From positions 155,442-219,441 of the forward strand of contig JARHYC010000020.1 of assembly GCA_029264955.1 (NCBI GenBank): a DNA stretch of 64,000 nucleotides, read 5' to 3'. The notes beneath the pieces are model-generated. The model saw only the letters and a program-made list of their open reading frames with translations, was not told where the DNA came from and did not search any database. Below are positions 27,522 to 35,932 of this stretch, piece by piece (the first letter of the stretch is position 1; each line of letters opens with the position of its first letter). The position numbers and the translations under genes were made by a program. The stretch comes from Faecalibacterium sp. (GTDB lineage Bacteria > Bacillota > Clostridia > Oscillospirales > Ruminococcaceae).

Positions 27522-28229
27522 ATGATTGATAAAAGCAGATTGGAAGCAAAAGCTGCTGCCTACGGCATTGCTTTAAGCGGTATCCAGTTGGATCAGCTGG
27601 ACCGATATGCAGAAGTTTTGGTGGAGTATAACCAAAAGGTCAACCTGACCGCAATTACCGATCCGGAAGGGATTGAAGACAAGCACTTTGTGGATAGCCT
27701 GTTATTTGCCAGCCAGCCGCAGGTAGCCGGGCATATGGTAGATGTAGGTACCGGCGCAGGTTTTCCCGGTATTGTAGCAAAGATTTATAAGCCGGATTTG
27801 GATCTGACATTGATGGAGCCGACAGGCAAGCGTGTGACTTTCTTGCAGTATGCTTGTGAACAGCTGGGTTTGGCAGGTGTGGAATTTGCCAAGGAGCGTG
27901 CCGAAGAAGCAGCACGCAAACAGTGGAGAGAAGCATTTGATTTGGCAGGTGCGCGCGCAGTTGCTTCGCTGCCGGTTTTGGCAGAGTACTGCCTGCCGCT
28001 GGTGAAAACGGGCGGTTCTTTTTTGGCGATGAAAGGCTCTGCGGCAGCAGATGAATTGACCGCTGCGCGGGGTGCAATTCAAAAACTGGGCGGTAAATTG
28101 GTTACCATGCAGGATTTGACATTGCCTAATGGAGATCCACGCAGTCTGATCTTGTGTGGAAAAGTGACAGAAACACCGAGCGTATATCCACGTAACGGCG
28201 GTAAAATTGCGAAGGCTCCGCTGAAATAA
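27522..28229 (+). CDS. rsmG: 16S rRNA (guanine527-N7)-methyltransferase RsmG
   Basis: A 235-residue SAM-dependent methyltransferase that methylates G527 in the 530 loop of 16S rRNA. The SAM motif is VDVGTGAGFPGIV and the family segment NLTAITDPEGIEDKHFVDSL is present. AAGGAG precedes the ATG at 27522. The track ORF start at 27492 would begin inside the parS site and is not used. Loss of this enzyme gives low-level streptomycin resistance in other bacteria. It is the third gene of the mnmE-mnmG-rsmG set. Confidence 0.96.
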   Translation: MIDKSRLEAKAAAYGIALSGIQLDQLDRYAEVLVEYNQKVNLTAITDPEGIEDKHFVDSLLFASQPQVAGHMVDVGTGAGFPGIVAKIYKPDLDLTLMEPTGKRVTFLQYACEQLGLAGVEFAKERAEEAARKQWREAFDLAGARAVASLPVLAEYCLPLVKTGGSFLAMKGSAAADELTAARGAIQKLGGKLVTMQDLTLPNGDPRSLILCGKVTETPSVYPRNGGKIAKAPLK

Positions 28230-28298
28230 GAAAAGAACACACCATTTTTACATGGATTTCTGTTGTCAGAGTTGATGCGCAGGATGAATAAATATACG

Positions 28299-28339
28299 AA
28301 AGGAATGGCTGAGCGTATGACTCGGTTATTCCTTTTTTG
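28299..28339 (+). terminator. Terminator after rsmG
   Basis: AAAGGAAT/ATTCCTTT stem with an inner GAG/CTC pair, then a T-run. The rest of the 28230-28644 gap contains no gene I can support; the ORF at 28263 reads through this hairpin. Confidence 0.75.
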
Positions 28340-28644
28340 TTTATCCTACAGCGACACAAGGCACTACTCGACAATGAAAAAACGACGAAAAAACGTGGGA
28401 AATGTCGTCTTCCTAGGGGAAATAAATCGCATACTTTGCCTTAATGTTTGCATTTTTTCCATTTAATGGGCGATACCGACAACCTTGATGTCATTTTTTG
28501 CAGGATTTGGTCAGGAAACGACGAACGCTTTTCCGTGCAGAAAGAGTGGTTTTGTGGTAAAGTGTTCCCGTAAACCATAATACCTTGTCCAATCTTGAAC
28601 GAGGAGCCGGAATAGGGGTGGATTGTTGGAAAGGAGGTCTTGGA

Positions 28645-29454
28645 ATGAAGTTTCGGCGAGAAAAGTCAGCAGGGAAACTCTTGTTATTGCCACCGGATCA
28701 AATCGCGCCCAGTCCCTGGCAGGCTAGAACAGAGTTCTCGCAGGAAGAGATTGATTTACTTGCGGAAAGCATTCGGCAAAATGGTCTGTTACAGCCGATT
28801 TCTGTACGCTGGCATGAGGAGAGGTATCAGTTGATTGCAGGGGAACGGCGGTTGCGCGCCTGTATACGAGTGGGTTTAGAGAAAATACCGGCTATTTTAT
28901 ACGATCAGGAGGACGATCAGGTAGCTGCGCTGGGGCTTTTGGAAAATATGCAGCGGCGCGATTTAAATCCGTTTGATCAGGCAAGAGGTATCCGAGATGT
29001 TATGGAACTTTGGGGATGTAGTCAGGCAGAAGCGGCGGCACGCTTGGGTTTGGCACAACCAACGCTGGCCAATAAGTTGCGGCTTTTGCAGTTGTCAGAT
29101 GCGCAACAACAGTACATATTGGATTATAATCTGACAGAGCGCCATGCCAGAAGTATTTTACGTCTGCCAAACAAAGAGCGGATGGCTGCGTTAGAGCATA
29201 TTGCGCGGCACAAGATGACAGTCCGTGCGACAGATGTATATATAGATCAATTACTGAGCCAGAAAAAAACGCCGCCTAGGCGTACGGCAATGGTGCGGGA
29301 TGTGCGGATTTTTCTCAACACTATCAATAATGCCATTCGCTTGATGACAGATAATGGTGTTCAAGCTAGTACAACTAAGCGAGAAGGGAAAGGATACATC
29401 GAATATACGATAAAAATTCCCACAACGGCTGGTTCTGGCTCGTCAGAACGATAG
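28645..29454 (+). CDS. noc: Nucleoid occlusion / ParB-like protein Noc
   Basis: A 269-residue ParB-family protein. The N-terminal CTP-binding ParB domain has QIAPSPWQART, SIRQNGLLQPISVR and the GERRLRAC motif. The central HTH region has CSQAEAAARLGLAQPTLANKLRLL and TERHARSILRL. In Bacillus Noc spreads on DNA and membrane to block division over the nucleoid. The position upstream of parA-parB and beside rsmG is that of Bacillus noc. AAAGGAGG before ATG 28645 sets the start. Whether it binds parS or a separate Noc site here cannot be read; no clear Bacillus-type Noc site is seen nearby. Confidence 0.88.
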   Translation: MKFRREKSAGKLLLLPPDQIAPSPWQARTEFSQEEIDLLAESIRQNGLLQPISVRWHEERYQLIAGERRLRACIRVGLEKIPAILYDQEDDQVAALGLLENMQRRDLNPFDQARGIRDVMELWGCSQAEAAARLGLAQPTLANKLRLLQLSDAQQQYILDYNLTERHARSILRLPNKERMAALEHIARHKMTVRATDVYIDQLLSQKKTPPRRTAMVRDVRIFLNTINNAIRLMTDNGVQASTTKREGKGYIEYTIKIPTTAGSGSSER

Positions 29455-29510
29455 AATAGGTTCGTCCCTGCTTGGCAGGGTGCAAATAAATATTAGTATC
29501 GACCCTTAAC

Positions 29511-29552
29511 ACACAAAAAGCCCAATCCCTGCCGGGAGAGGGCTTTTTGTGT
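29511..29552. terminator. Strong bidirectional terminator after noc
   Basis: A 13-bp perfect stem ACACAAAAAGCCC/GGGCTTTTTGTGT, with A- and T-tracts built into the arms. Confidence 0.88.
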
Positions 29553-29559
29553 AGAGAAA

Positions 29560-29575
29560 TGTTCTACGTGGAACA
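29560..29575. promoter_or_regulatory. parS site 2
   Basis: TGTTCTACGTGGAACA, one base off the perfect palindrome, eight bases after the noc terminator. Confidence 0.85.
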
Positions 29576-30151
29576 TTTTGACTGCTTTAGGAACTATGGC
29601 ATGTTGGGGGGACAAACAAAAGGCAAGATAAGAAAAGAAAAGGTGCATAGTGACAATTCTATCAAACGATATTAAAAGAAGAAGCGCTAGGAACTGCTCG
29701 TCAAATATTTGATTTATTGAATGTGCTTGTGCAACATTAAGACATGAAGATGCCAGCGGTATAGCGATGGAGATTAGCATTGCTTTTCGTAAAACAGGTG
29801 ACCAAACTTAGGGAAATGAAAATTACAAATAATACAGATAATAAGCACAAAAATATTCTACAAGATGTGAGATACTGAGAATCTTATCAGACTTGATCAA
29901 AGATTATTTTACAAGGAACATAATGAGAGATAAAAAAGGAAATAAAGAGAAACACATGAGAAATGATAGAATGAAAAAAAGAAATTCTGCATACCTTAAA
30001 AAATGAAGCAAACAAATGAGATGACGGAGAGAAAGTCAGAAAATTCTGCTGTGATATAATGCGGCTTTTCCCTTGGAAATGGGCTATCATATAGAATATG
30101 AGGCTAAGAGTTTCGAGAAAAAGAGTGCTTTGCGACAAAGGCGTCAGAAAA
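29576..30151. other. AT-rich gap between parS sites, no gene seen
   Basis: About 575 bases rich in A, without an ORF that has a ribosome site or recognisable protein on either strand. Flanked by parS sites 2 and 3. It may be a spacer for ParB loading or hold a fully decayed gene; I see no clear remnant. Confidence 0.55.
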
Positions 30152-30167
30152 TGTTCCATGTGGAACA
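30152..30167. promoter_or_regulatory. parS site 3
   Basis: TGTTCCATGTGGAACA, one base off the perfect palindrome. Confidence 0.87.
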
Positions 30168-30219
30168 TTTTCATCAAGGAAATTATCTATAAATAGAAAA
30201 ATGTCTGAAAAAGGCCAAA

Positions 30220-30235
30220 TGTTCCACGTGGAACA
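30220..30235. promoter_or_regulatory. parS site 4
   Basis: Perfect TGTTCCACGTGGAACA, 52 bases after parS 3 and just before the parA promoter, so ParB bound here may repress parA-parB. Confidence 0.93.
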
Positions 30236-30256
30236 AAATAAAAAAGTCGGAGAGCA

Positions 30257-30285
30257 TTTCAAAGGCTGTGTTTTTGTGATATACT
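30257..30285 (+). promoter_or_regulatory. parA-parB promoter
   Basis: TTTCAA, a 17-base spacer and TATACT, about 50 bases before the parA ribosome site. Confidence 0.6.
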
Positions 30286-30344
30286 ATAAAAACAGCGCAG
30301 AAAAGTAATAGAATACATGAAAAGACAACCAAGGGAGGAAAAGC

Positions 30345-31115
30345 ATGGCAAAAATCGTTGTAGTAGCAAACCAAAAGGGCGGTGTAGGGAAAACTACCAC
30401 CGCGGTGAATCTTTCCTCCTGCGTGGCGGCACTGGGGAAGCGTGTTCTGATCGTTGATTTGGACCCGCAGGGCAATACAACCAGCGGTTTCGGTGTTGCC
30501 AAGCGCAGCGTAGAAACTGGTGTGTACGAACTTTTGATTGGCGAGGCTACAGCCGAGCAGGTGATCCGTAAAACGGATTTCCGTGTCGATCTGATTCCGT
30601 CCAATACCCAGTTGGCAGGTGCTTCGCTGGAGTTGGTTGATGTACCCGAACGCCAGTTCTGCTTGCGTAAAGCGCTGGCGCCGATTACGGATAACTACGA
30701 TTTTATCTTCATTGACTGCCCGCCCAGCCTGGATCTGCTCACGCTGAACGGACTTTGCGCTGGTGACAGCGTTCTGATTCCCATTCAGTGCGAATATTAC
30801 GCGCTGGAAGGTCTAAGTGAACTGATGAGCACGCTGAAAACTGTGCGGAAAAAGTATAATCCGTACCTGGATGTGGAAGGCGTTGTGTTTACAATGTTTG
30901 CAGGTCGGCTGAATCTGACCATTCAGGTTGTGGAGCAGGTCAAGAAGTTTATGGGCGATAAAGTGTACAAAACCACGATTCCCCGTTCCGTACGCCTGTC
31001 GGAAGCACCCAGCTACGGCCAGCCAATCAATTTTTATGATCCGAATGGTAAAGGTACCGAGGCTTATCTGGATTTAGCGTTGGAATTTGTGCGCAATAAC
31101 CGTCATCTAGAGTAA
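30345..31115 (+). CDS. parA: Chromosome partitioning ATPase ParA/Soj
   Basis: A 256-residue deviant Walker ATPase. The Walker A motif is KGGVGKTTTA (residues 11-20), then DLDPQGN, and Walker B is FIDCPPSLDLL. ParA binds DNA nonspecifically as an ATP dimer and moves ParB-parS complexes; in Bacillus it also regulates DnaA. GGGAGG precedes the ATG. It lies 18 bases before parB, forming one operon. Confidence 0.96.
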   Translation: MAKIVVVANQKGGVGKTTTAVNLSSCVAALGKRVLIVDLDPQGNTTSGFGVAKRSVETGVYELLIGEATAEQVIRKTDFRVDLIPSNTQLAGASLELVDVPERQFCLRKALAPITDNYDFIFIDCPPSLDLLTLNGLCAGDSVLIPIQCEYYALEGLSELMSTLKTVRKKYNPYLDVEGVVFTMFAGRLNLTIQVVEQVKKFMGDKVYKTTIPRSVRLSEAPSYGQPINFYDPNGKGTEAYLDLALEFVRNNRHLE

Positions 31116-31133
31116 AAGGGAGGTTTTGAGAGA

Positions 31134-32009
31134 ATGGCAAGAGGAAAAGGTGGTCTGGGTCGCGGTCTGGACAGCCTGTTTGAAGATGCAACCCCCAGTG
31201 CATCCGGCGGCGTTGATATGCTGCCACTGCGAGAAATTGAACCGGATCCGGATCAGCCCCGCAAGACATTTACAGACGAAACATTGTATGAATTGTCCGC
31301 TTCTATTGCAGAACACGGCCTTTTGCAGCCGATTGCGGTACGTCCTCGTCCGCAAGGTGGATATATTATTATTGCAGGTGAGCGTCGCTGGCGTGCAGCC
31401 CGTATGGCAGGCCTGACCGAAGTTCCGGTTGTAATCAAAGATGTAACCGAGCAGCAGGCAATGGAATTGGCGCTGATCGAGAACATCCAACGGGAAGATT
31501 TGGACCCGGTAGAGCAAGCAATGGGCATTCAGGAGCTGATGGCTCGCTGTGATTTGACTCAGGAAACAGCTGCAGCACGTCTGGGCAAGAGTCGATCCTC
31601 ATTGGCAAATAGTCTGCGACTGCTGAATCTGCCTGCCGATGTGCTGGAAAAGTTGAAAAACGGCGAACTTTCCATCGGTCATGCAAAGGTGATTTTGGGG
31701 TTGCCCACACCGGATTTGCAGAGTATCGCGGCTGCGCAAATTGTCGAACTGGATTTGAATGTACGCCAGACAGAAATGTTGTGCAAGAAATTGCAGGAAG
31801 AACCGAAGGCGGAAAAAGTCGAAATTTTGCGCCCAGCTTTGCCCACTGAGGTAGAGTTAAGCCTGAAAGAAGTTTTGGGCAATGAGGTAAAGGTTACTTA
31901 TAAAAAGGGAAAAGGTGCGCTGACAGTGCATTTCTATTCGGATAATCAGCTGCGCGCTTTTGCAAACCTGCTGGGTCAGTACGACAAGACCGGTGAGTTG
32001 AATAAATAA
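31134..32009 (+). CDS. parB: Chromosome partitioning protein ParB/Spo0J
   Basis: A 291-residue CTPase clamp. It starts with the ParA-stimulating peptide GKGGLGRGLDSLF. The CTP-binding box is GERRWRAARMAGL and the preceding segment is ISEHGLLQPI-like (SIAEHGLLQPIAVRP). The HTH is DLTQETAAARLGKSRSSLANSL, and a C-terminal dimerisation domain follows. It binds the four parS sites in this window and recruits condensin SMC in other species. An AGGGAGG site precedes the ATG. Confidence 0.97.
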   Translation: MARGKGGLGRGLDSLFEDATPSASGGVDMLPLREIEPDPDQPRKTFTDETLYELSASIAEHGLLQPIAVRPRPQGGYIIIAGERRWRAARMAGLTEVPVVIKDVTEQQAMELALIENIQREDLDPVEQAMGIQELMARCDLTQETAAARLGKSRSSLANSLRLLNLPADVLEKLKNGELSIGHAKVILGLPTPDLQSIAAAQIVELDLNVRQTEMLCKKLQEEPKAEKVEILRPALPTEVELSLKEVLGNEVKVTYKKGKGALTVHFYSDNQLRAFANLLGQYDKTGELNK

Positions 32010-32049
32010 GAAAAAATAGCGTACAAATGCTATTTCAGGAGGAAAAACC

Positions 32050-33378
32050 ATGCTGGATATCAAGTTTGTCCGTGACAATGCGGACGCTGTAAAGGAAAAC
32101 ATCAAGAAGAAATTTCAGGATGCAAAGCTGCCCTTGGTCGATGAAGTCATCGAGCTGGATGCAAAGCATCGTGCAATCCTGAAGGAAGCAGAAGCGCTGC
32201 GTGCTGAGCGTAACGCTCTGTCCAAGAGCATCGGTCGTTTGATGGGCGCTGTCAAGCAGGCTGCTACCGAAGAGGAAAAGGCAGCTGCTATGGCAACCGT
32301 CGAAGAGACCAAGGCAAAGGTTACCGCTGAGGCTGACCGCCTGAAGGAGCTGGAAGACGAGCAGGGCAAGCTGGCTGCACGCATTCAGGAAATCATGTAC
32401 ACCATCCCTAACATGATCGACCCCAGTGTGCCCATCGGTCCGGACGACAGCTGCAACGTTGAAGTGCAGCGCTTCGGTGAGCCCGTTGTGCCGGATTTCG
32501 AGATTCCTTACCACACCCAGATCATGGAGCGCTTTGACGGCATTGATATGGACGCTGCAGGGCGTGTTGCGGGCAATGGTTTCTACTACTTGATGGGCAA
32601 TATCGCTCGTCTGCACGAGGCTGTTCTGGCGTATGCGCGTGACTTCATGATCGACGAGAAGGGCTTCACCTACGTTATTCCTCCCTTTATGATGCACGGC
32701 GACGTGGTTAAGGGTGTTATGAGCTTCCCCGAAATGGAAGCCATGATGTATAAGATCGAGGGCGAGGATCTGTACCTGATCGGTACCAGTGAGCACACGA
32801 TGATCGGTCGTTTCATCGACCAGACCATTCCGGAGGCACAGCTGCCCCAGACTCTGACCAGCTACAGCCCCTGCTTCCGTAAAGAAAAGGGCGCACACGG
32901 CATTGAGGAGCGTGGTGTTTACCGTATCCACCAGTTCGAAAAACAGGAAATGATCGTTGTCTGCAAGCCCGAAGAAAGCATGGAGTGGTACGAGAAACTG
33001 TGGCGCAACTCTGTCGAGCTGTTCCAGAATCTGGAAATTCCGGTGCGTCAGCTGGAGTGCTGCTCCGGTGACTTGGCTGACCTGAAGGTTAAGAGCTGTG
33101 ACATCGAGGCATGGAGCCCCCGTCAGCAGAAGTACTTTGAGGTTTGCAGCTGCTCCAACCTGGGTGATGCACAGGCGCGCCGCCTGAAGATTCGCATTAA
33201 GGGCGATGACGGCAAGACCTATCTGGCGCACACCCTGAACAACACCTGTGTGGCACCTCCGCGTATGCTGATCGCATTCCTGGAGAACCACCTGCAGGCT
33301 GACGGCAGTGTGACCATTCCCAAGTGCCTGCAACCGTACATGGGCGGCCTGGAAGTTCTGGTTCCCAAGCACGACTAA
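32050..33378 (+). CDS. serS: Seryl-tRNA synthetase, atypical subtype
   Basis: A 442-residue class II synthetase. A long N-terminal coiled-coil arm (~residues 30-110) contacts the tRNA-Ser variable arm. The catalytic core has motif 2 CFRKEKGAHGIEERGVYRIHQ and motif 3 PRMLIAFLENH. Where common bacterial SerRS reads TAEVPLTN, this one reads GTSEHTMIGRFIDQ, and the segment GNGFYYLMGNIARLHEAVL also differs from the E. coli type. It therefore belongs to a divergent SerRS subtype. CAGGAGG precedes the ATG, and a small AAATAGC/GCTATTT hairpin (32016-32037) lies just before that site. It is the only SerRS seen in this window. Confidence 0.93.
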   Translation: MLDIKFVRDNADAVKENIKKKFQDAKLPLVDEVIELDAKHRAILKEAEALRAERNALSKSIGRLMGAVKQAATEEEKAAAMATVEETKAKVTAEADRLKELEDEQGKLAARIQEIMYTIPNMIDPSVPIGPDDSCNVEVQRFGEPVVPDFEIPYHTQIMERFDGIDMDAAGRVAGNGFYYLMGNIARLHEAVLAYARDFMIDEKGFTYVIPPFMMHGDVVKGVMSFPEMEAMMYKIEGEDLYLIGTSEHTMIGRFIDQTIPEAQLPQTLTSYSPCFRKEKGAHGIEERGVYRIHQFEKQEMIVVCKPEESMEWYEKLWRNSVELFQNLEIPVRQLECCSGDLADLKVKSCDIEAWSPRQQKYFEVCSCSNLGDAQARRLKIRIKGDDGKTYLAHTLNNTCVAPPRMLIAFLENHLQADGSVTIPKCLQPYMGGLEVLVPKHD

Positions 33379-33400
33379 GCATTTGCTCTGATTTTACAAT

Positions 33401-33441
33401 AAAAGCCTCCGCTTTGGTATTGCCAAAGCGGAGGCTTTTTT
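33401..33441. terminator. Bidirectional terminator after serS
   Basis: A ~17-bp stem AAAAGCCTCCGCTTTGG/CCAAAGCGGAGGCTTTT with a TATTG loop. Confidence 0.93.
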
Positions 33442-33457
33442 GTCGAAGACGAAAAAA

Positions 33458-34216
33458 TCAATCTGCCAGATACAGCACATTGGGTTTATGTCCGCCAAAA
33501 GCAGTTTCCAACCGTGCCCATACAGATGCCAGCGTATCTGCGGGACGCACACGGACATCAGTAGGACACTGGGTTACACAACGCATACAGCCAATGCACA
33601 AGGACTGGTCCAGTTTGGTGGGATCGGCAGGGGCAATGGCACCAACCGGGCAGACCGATGCACAATGACCGCAGTGGGTGCAGTCTTTTGTCACTTGGGG
33701 GAACACACCATTTGGTTTACGTACTTTGTAGGGGCGATTACCTGGCATTTCCACAGCAACAGGGGACAGAGCAGCAGCCTTAATTTTTTCGCTCATTTCT
33801 GCCAGCTGTGCCAGATCATCTGCATCGGGACGATTTTCAGCGACCTGGGGGAACAAGCTGTGTGCAGCGACGGCTTCTACACCGGCAATCGGTACAAAAC
33901 CGTGTGCCTGAGCAACGTCGCCCAAATCAATCAGAGCATCGTCGATGGCGCGGTTGCCGTATACCGCAACCAATGCACAAGGCGTGTTTGCACCCTGCAT
34001 CGCAGCAAAGCGCTCAATAGCAATAGCAGGGAAACGACCTCCGTAAACAGGCATACCAATTAAGCATACATCTTGTGGTGTAAAATGATACTGTGAAAAA
34101 TCTATATCGCGGCGGGTTAAGTCGATGGTTGTTACTGCTTCGAAAGTGGCGCACAGACCAGCCATCACTTTTTCGGTTCCGCCTGTGGGGCTGAAGTGAA
34201 TGGAATAGACAGACAT
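33458..34216 (-). CDS. EFR1-family flavodoxin/ferredoxin fusion protein
   Basis: A 252-residue cytoplasmic electron-transfer protein. An N-terminal flavodoxin-like domain (FSPTGGTEKV phosphate loop; MPVYGGRFP) is fused to a C-terminal dicluster ferredoxin domain with CTHCGHCASVCP and CIGCMRCVTQCP, which should carry two [4Fe-4S] clusters. Such EFR1 proteins are common in anaerobic Clostridia; their redox partners are mostly unknown. AAAGGAG before the ATG at 34216 sets the start. It stands alone, converging on serS. Confidence 0.9.
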   Translation of the reverse strand: MSVYSIHFSPTGGTEKVMAGLCATFEAVTTIDLTRRDIDFSQYHFTPQDVCLIGMPVYGGRFPAIAIERFAAMQGANTPCALVAVYGNRAIDDALIDLGDVAQAHGFVPIAGVEAVAAHSLFPQVAENRPDADDLAQLAEMSEKIKAAALSPVAVEMPGNRPYKVRKPNGVFPQVTKDCTHCGHCASVCPVGAIAPADPTKLDQSLCIGCMRCVTQCPTDVRVRPADTLASVWARLETAFGGHKPNVLYLAD

Positions 34217-34399
34217 GGGAGATACTCCTTTCAAAAGATCGATTCTACTGACGGTAAGTATACGGCGATTTACGACAGGATGTCAACGCAGAAGAAAACA
34301 ATGAGATATATTCAATAAGATAATTACAAATCGTATACTACTGTGGAAACTTTTTCCCGCAAAAACGCAAAAAAAGCAGCAGAAATCTTTGAAATCTAC

Positions 34400-34428
34400 T
34401 TGACAAGCAGCCATCTGTGCCATATAAT
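34400..34428 (+). promoter_or_regulatory. Promoter of the tRNA-Met/tRNA-Glu unit
   Basis: Consensus TTGACA, a 17-base spacer and consensus TATAAT, 30 bases before the first tRNA. Confidence 0.92.
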
Positions 34429-34458
34429 AAATAAGCGTTCTGCGAACGAAATAAATAT

Positions 34459-34535
34459 GGCGGTATAGCTCAGTTGGCTAGAGCACTCGGTTCATACCCG
34501 ATTTGTCATTGGTTCAAATCCGATTACCGCTACCA
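34459..34535 (+). tRNA. tRNA-Met (anticodon CAT), elongator type
   Basis: A 77-base cloverleaf with acceptor GGCGGTA/TACCGCT, D-arm GCTC/GAGC, anticodon loop TTCATAC, T-arm with GGTTCAAATCC and an encoded CCA end. It lacks the three G-C pairs of an initiator anticodon stem and closely resembles Bacillus elongator tRNA-Met. The C27-T43 pair is mismatched. Confidence 0.95.
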
Positions 34536-34622
34536 AAGCACAGGGTTTTGCGTGAAAAGTGAGGTTCTTTGCAAGAGCAGAGAAGGGTATATCAAAGCTT
34601 TTTAGTGGGATCCTGTTTTTTA

Positions 34623-34698
34623 AGGCCCGTTGGTCAAGCGGTTAAGACACGGCCCTTTCACGGCTGTAACATGGGTTCGATTCCCGTACGGGTCACCA
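34623..34698 (+). tRNA. tRNA-Glu (anticodon TTC)
   Basis: A 76-base cloverleaf with acceptor GGCCCGT/ACGGGTC, anticodon loop CTTTCAC, T-loop GGTTCGATTCC and an encoded CCA. It lies 87 bases after tRNA-Met in the same transcript. Confidence 0.96.
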
Positions 34699-34700
34699 AG

Positions 34701-34737
34701 ATAAGAGTACACCATTTCGGTGTGCTCTTATTTTTTT
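34701..34737 (+). terminator. Terminator of the tRNA unit
   Basis: ATAAGAGTACACC/GGTGTGCTCTTAT stem followed by T7. Confidence 0.92.
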
Positions 34738-34757
34738 ATCTGCGCCACCGCGCAGAG

Positions 34758-34786
34758 ATGACATTGCGCTTGCTTTCCGATATAAT
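34758..34786 (+). promoter_or_regulatory. idi promoter
   Basis: ATGACA, a 17-base spacer and TATAAT, about 30 bases before the idi start. Confidence 0.65.
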
Positions 34787-34819
34787 GAAGCAAAGAAAGC
34801 ACTGAAAGGATGAGCGGCA

Positions 34820-35398
34820 ATGTGCGAAACAAAATACGAACAGCTGATTTGGGTCGATGCGAATGACTGTGAAGTGGGCAGCGGCGAAAAGATGGATACC
34901 CATGTGAAAAAGCAGCTGCATCGGGCATTTTCGATTTTTATCTGGGACCCACGGCAGAAAAAGCTGCTGCTGCAAAAGCGTGCCTTTAGTAAATACCATT
35001 CTGGCGGCTTGTGGACCAATACCTGTTGCTCTCACCCGCGCAAGGGGCTGACTATGGAGCAGTCTTTGCGGGATCGGCTGAAGGTAGAGCTGGGGTTGGA
35101 TTTGCCGCTGGAAATCGTTTCCGGCAAACAGGCAGCATCTGCCGGAGCGGTTGCCGCACACAAAGCCGGCAGTTTTTGCTACTTTGCGGATTTTGGTTCG
35201 CTGGCAGAGCATGAGCTGGATCATGTGTACTTGGTGGAGCAATGCGCAGATGACATGACGATTTCTCCAGACCCAGAGGAAATCGCAGAGCTGAAATGGA
35301 TTTCGGTGGAGGAACTGAACCATTGGATGGAAACCAAACCGGAACAGTTTACAGCTTGGTTTTCCCCAGCGTGGACATTGGCACGCAAGCTGCTGTAA
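34820..35398 (+). CDS. idi: Isopentenyl-diphosphate delta-isomerase, type 1
   Basis: A 192-residue Nudix-fold enzyme that interconverts isopentenyl and dimethylallyl diphosphate. It has LHRAFSIFIWD, the metal and catalytic Cys segment WTNTCCSHPRKG, and EHELDHVYLVE with the acidic catalytic residue. The type 1 (Mg/Mn, flavin-free) enzyme is recognised; many Firmicutes use the unrelated type 2. The gene is alone between its own promoter and terminator. It supplies prenyl precursors also used for undecaprenyl phosphate, which connects functionally to uppP 2 kb away. Confidence 0.93.
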   Translation: MCETKYEQLIWVDANDCEVGSGEKMDTHVKKQLHRAFSIFIWDPRQKKLLLQKRAFSKYHSGGLWTNTCCSHPRKGLTMEQSLRDRLKVELGLDLPLEIVSGKQAASAGAVAAHKAGSFCYFADFGSLAEHELDHVYLVEQCADDMTISPDPEEIAELKWISVEELNHWMETKPEQFTAWFSPAWTLARKLL

Positions 35399-35409
35399 AA
35401 GAGAAATGA

Positions 35410-35445
35410 AAAAGAAAAGCGCACAGTTTGGTGCGCTTTTCTTTT
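35410..35445. terminator. Terminator after idi
   Basis: A 15-bp stem AAAAGAAAAGCGCAC/GTGCGCTTTTCTTTT. Confidence 0.9.
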
Positions 35446-35520
35446 ATATTTTTCATATTTTGTTCCCCAAAACAGAATGTTATAATGAGCCAAATCATCC
35501 ACTGAAAAGGAGGTACTGAT

Positions 35521-35900
35521 ATGGGATTCTGGTGTTTTATGTTGGTAATGGATCTGCTGATTCCGCTTGTAATGGTGGTTCTGGGGCGCTACTTTTATCA
35601 GCACCCACCGAAACAGATCAACATGGTATTTGGTTACCGTACTGCCCCATGTCCATGAAGAATCAGGATACTTGGCAGTTTGCACATCGATATTGCGGTA
35701 AATTATGGGGACGATGGAGAATCGCCGTTCTACTGTTAACTCTTCTTGTGATGCTGGGCGTGATGGGCGAGAGTACAGATACCGTAGGAATTGCAGGCAG
35801 CATTGTTTGCCTTTTGCAGCTGATTCCGATGCTGGTGTCTATTTCCTGCACTGAGCGAGCATTGAAGTGTACTTTCACCTCGGAAGGACAGTTGCGCTGA
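35521..35900 (+). pseudogene. SdpI-like membrane protein gene with a frameshift
   Basis: AAAAGGAGG and ATG at 35521 begin a protein of the SdpI (immunity/DUF) type: MGFWCFMLVMDLLIPLVMVV, then HPPKQINMVFGYRT. At 35643-35651 the frame breaks near ACTGCCCC and the first frame stops at TGA 35656. The expected continuation SMKNQDTWQFAHRYCGKLW and the following membrane helices are read in another frame to 35900. Adding one base in the C-run would restore about 127 codons. It may be a true pseudogene, a phase-variable C tract or a sequencing error. Confidence 0.82.
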
Positions 35901-35932
35901 GACAACAAGCAAAATAGAGGTAAGAGGGCCGA

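Noticed and set aside
28263-28466. 67-codon ORF after rsmG
   Set aside because: It reads straight through the rsmG terminator hairpin and has no ribosome site.
32035-33372. 445-codon minus-strand ORF antisense to serS
   Set aside because: Mirror of the serS reading frame; no ribosome site and no domain.
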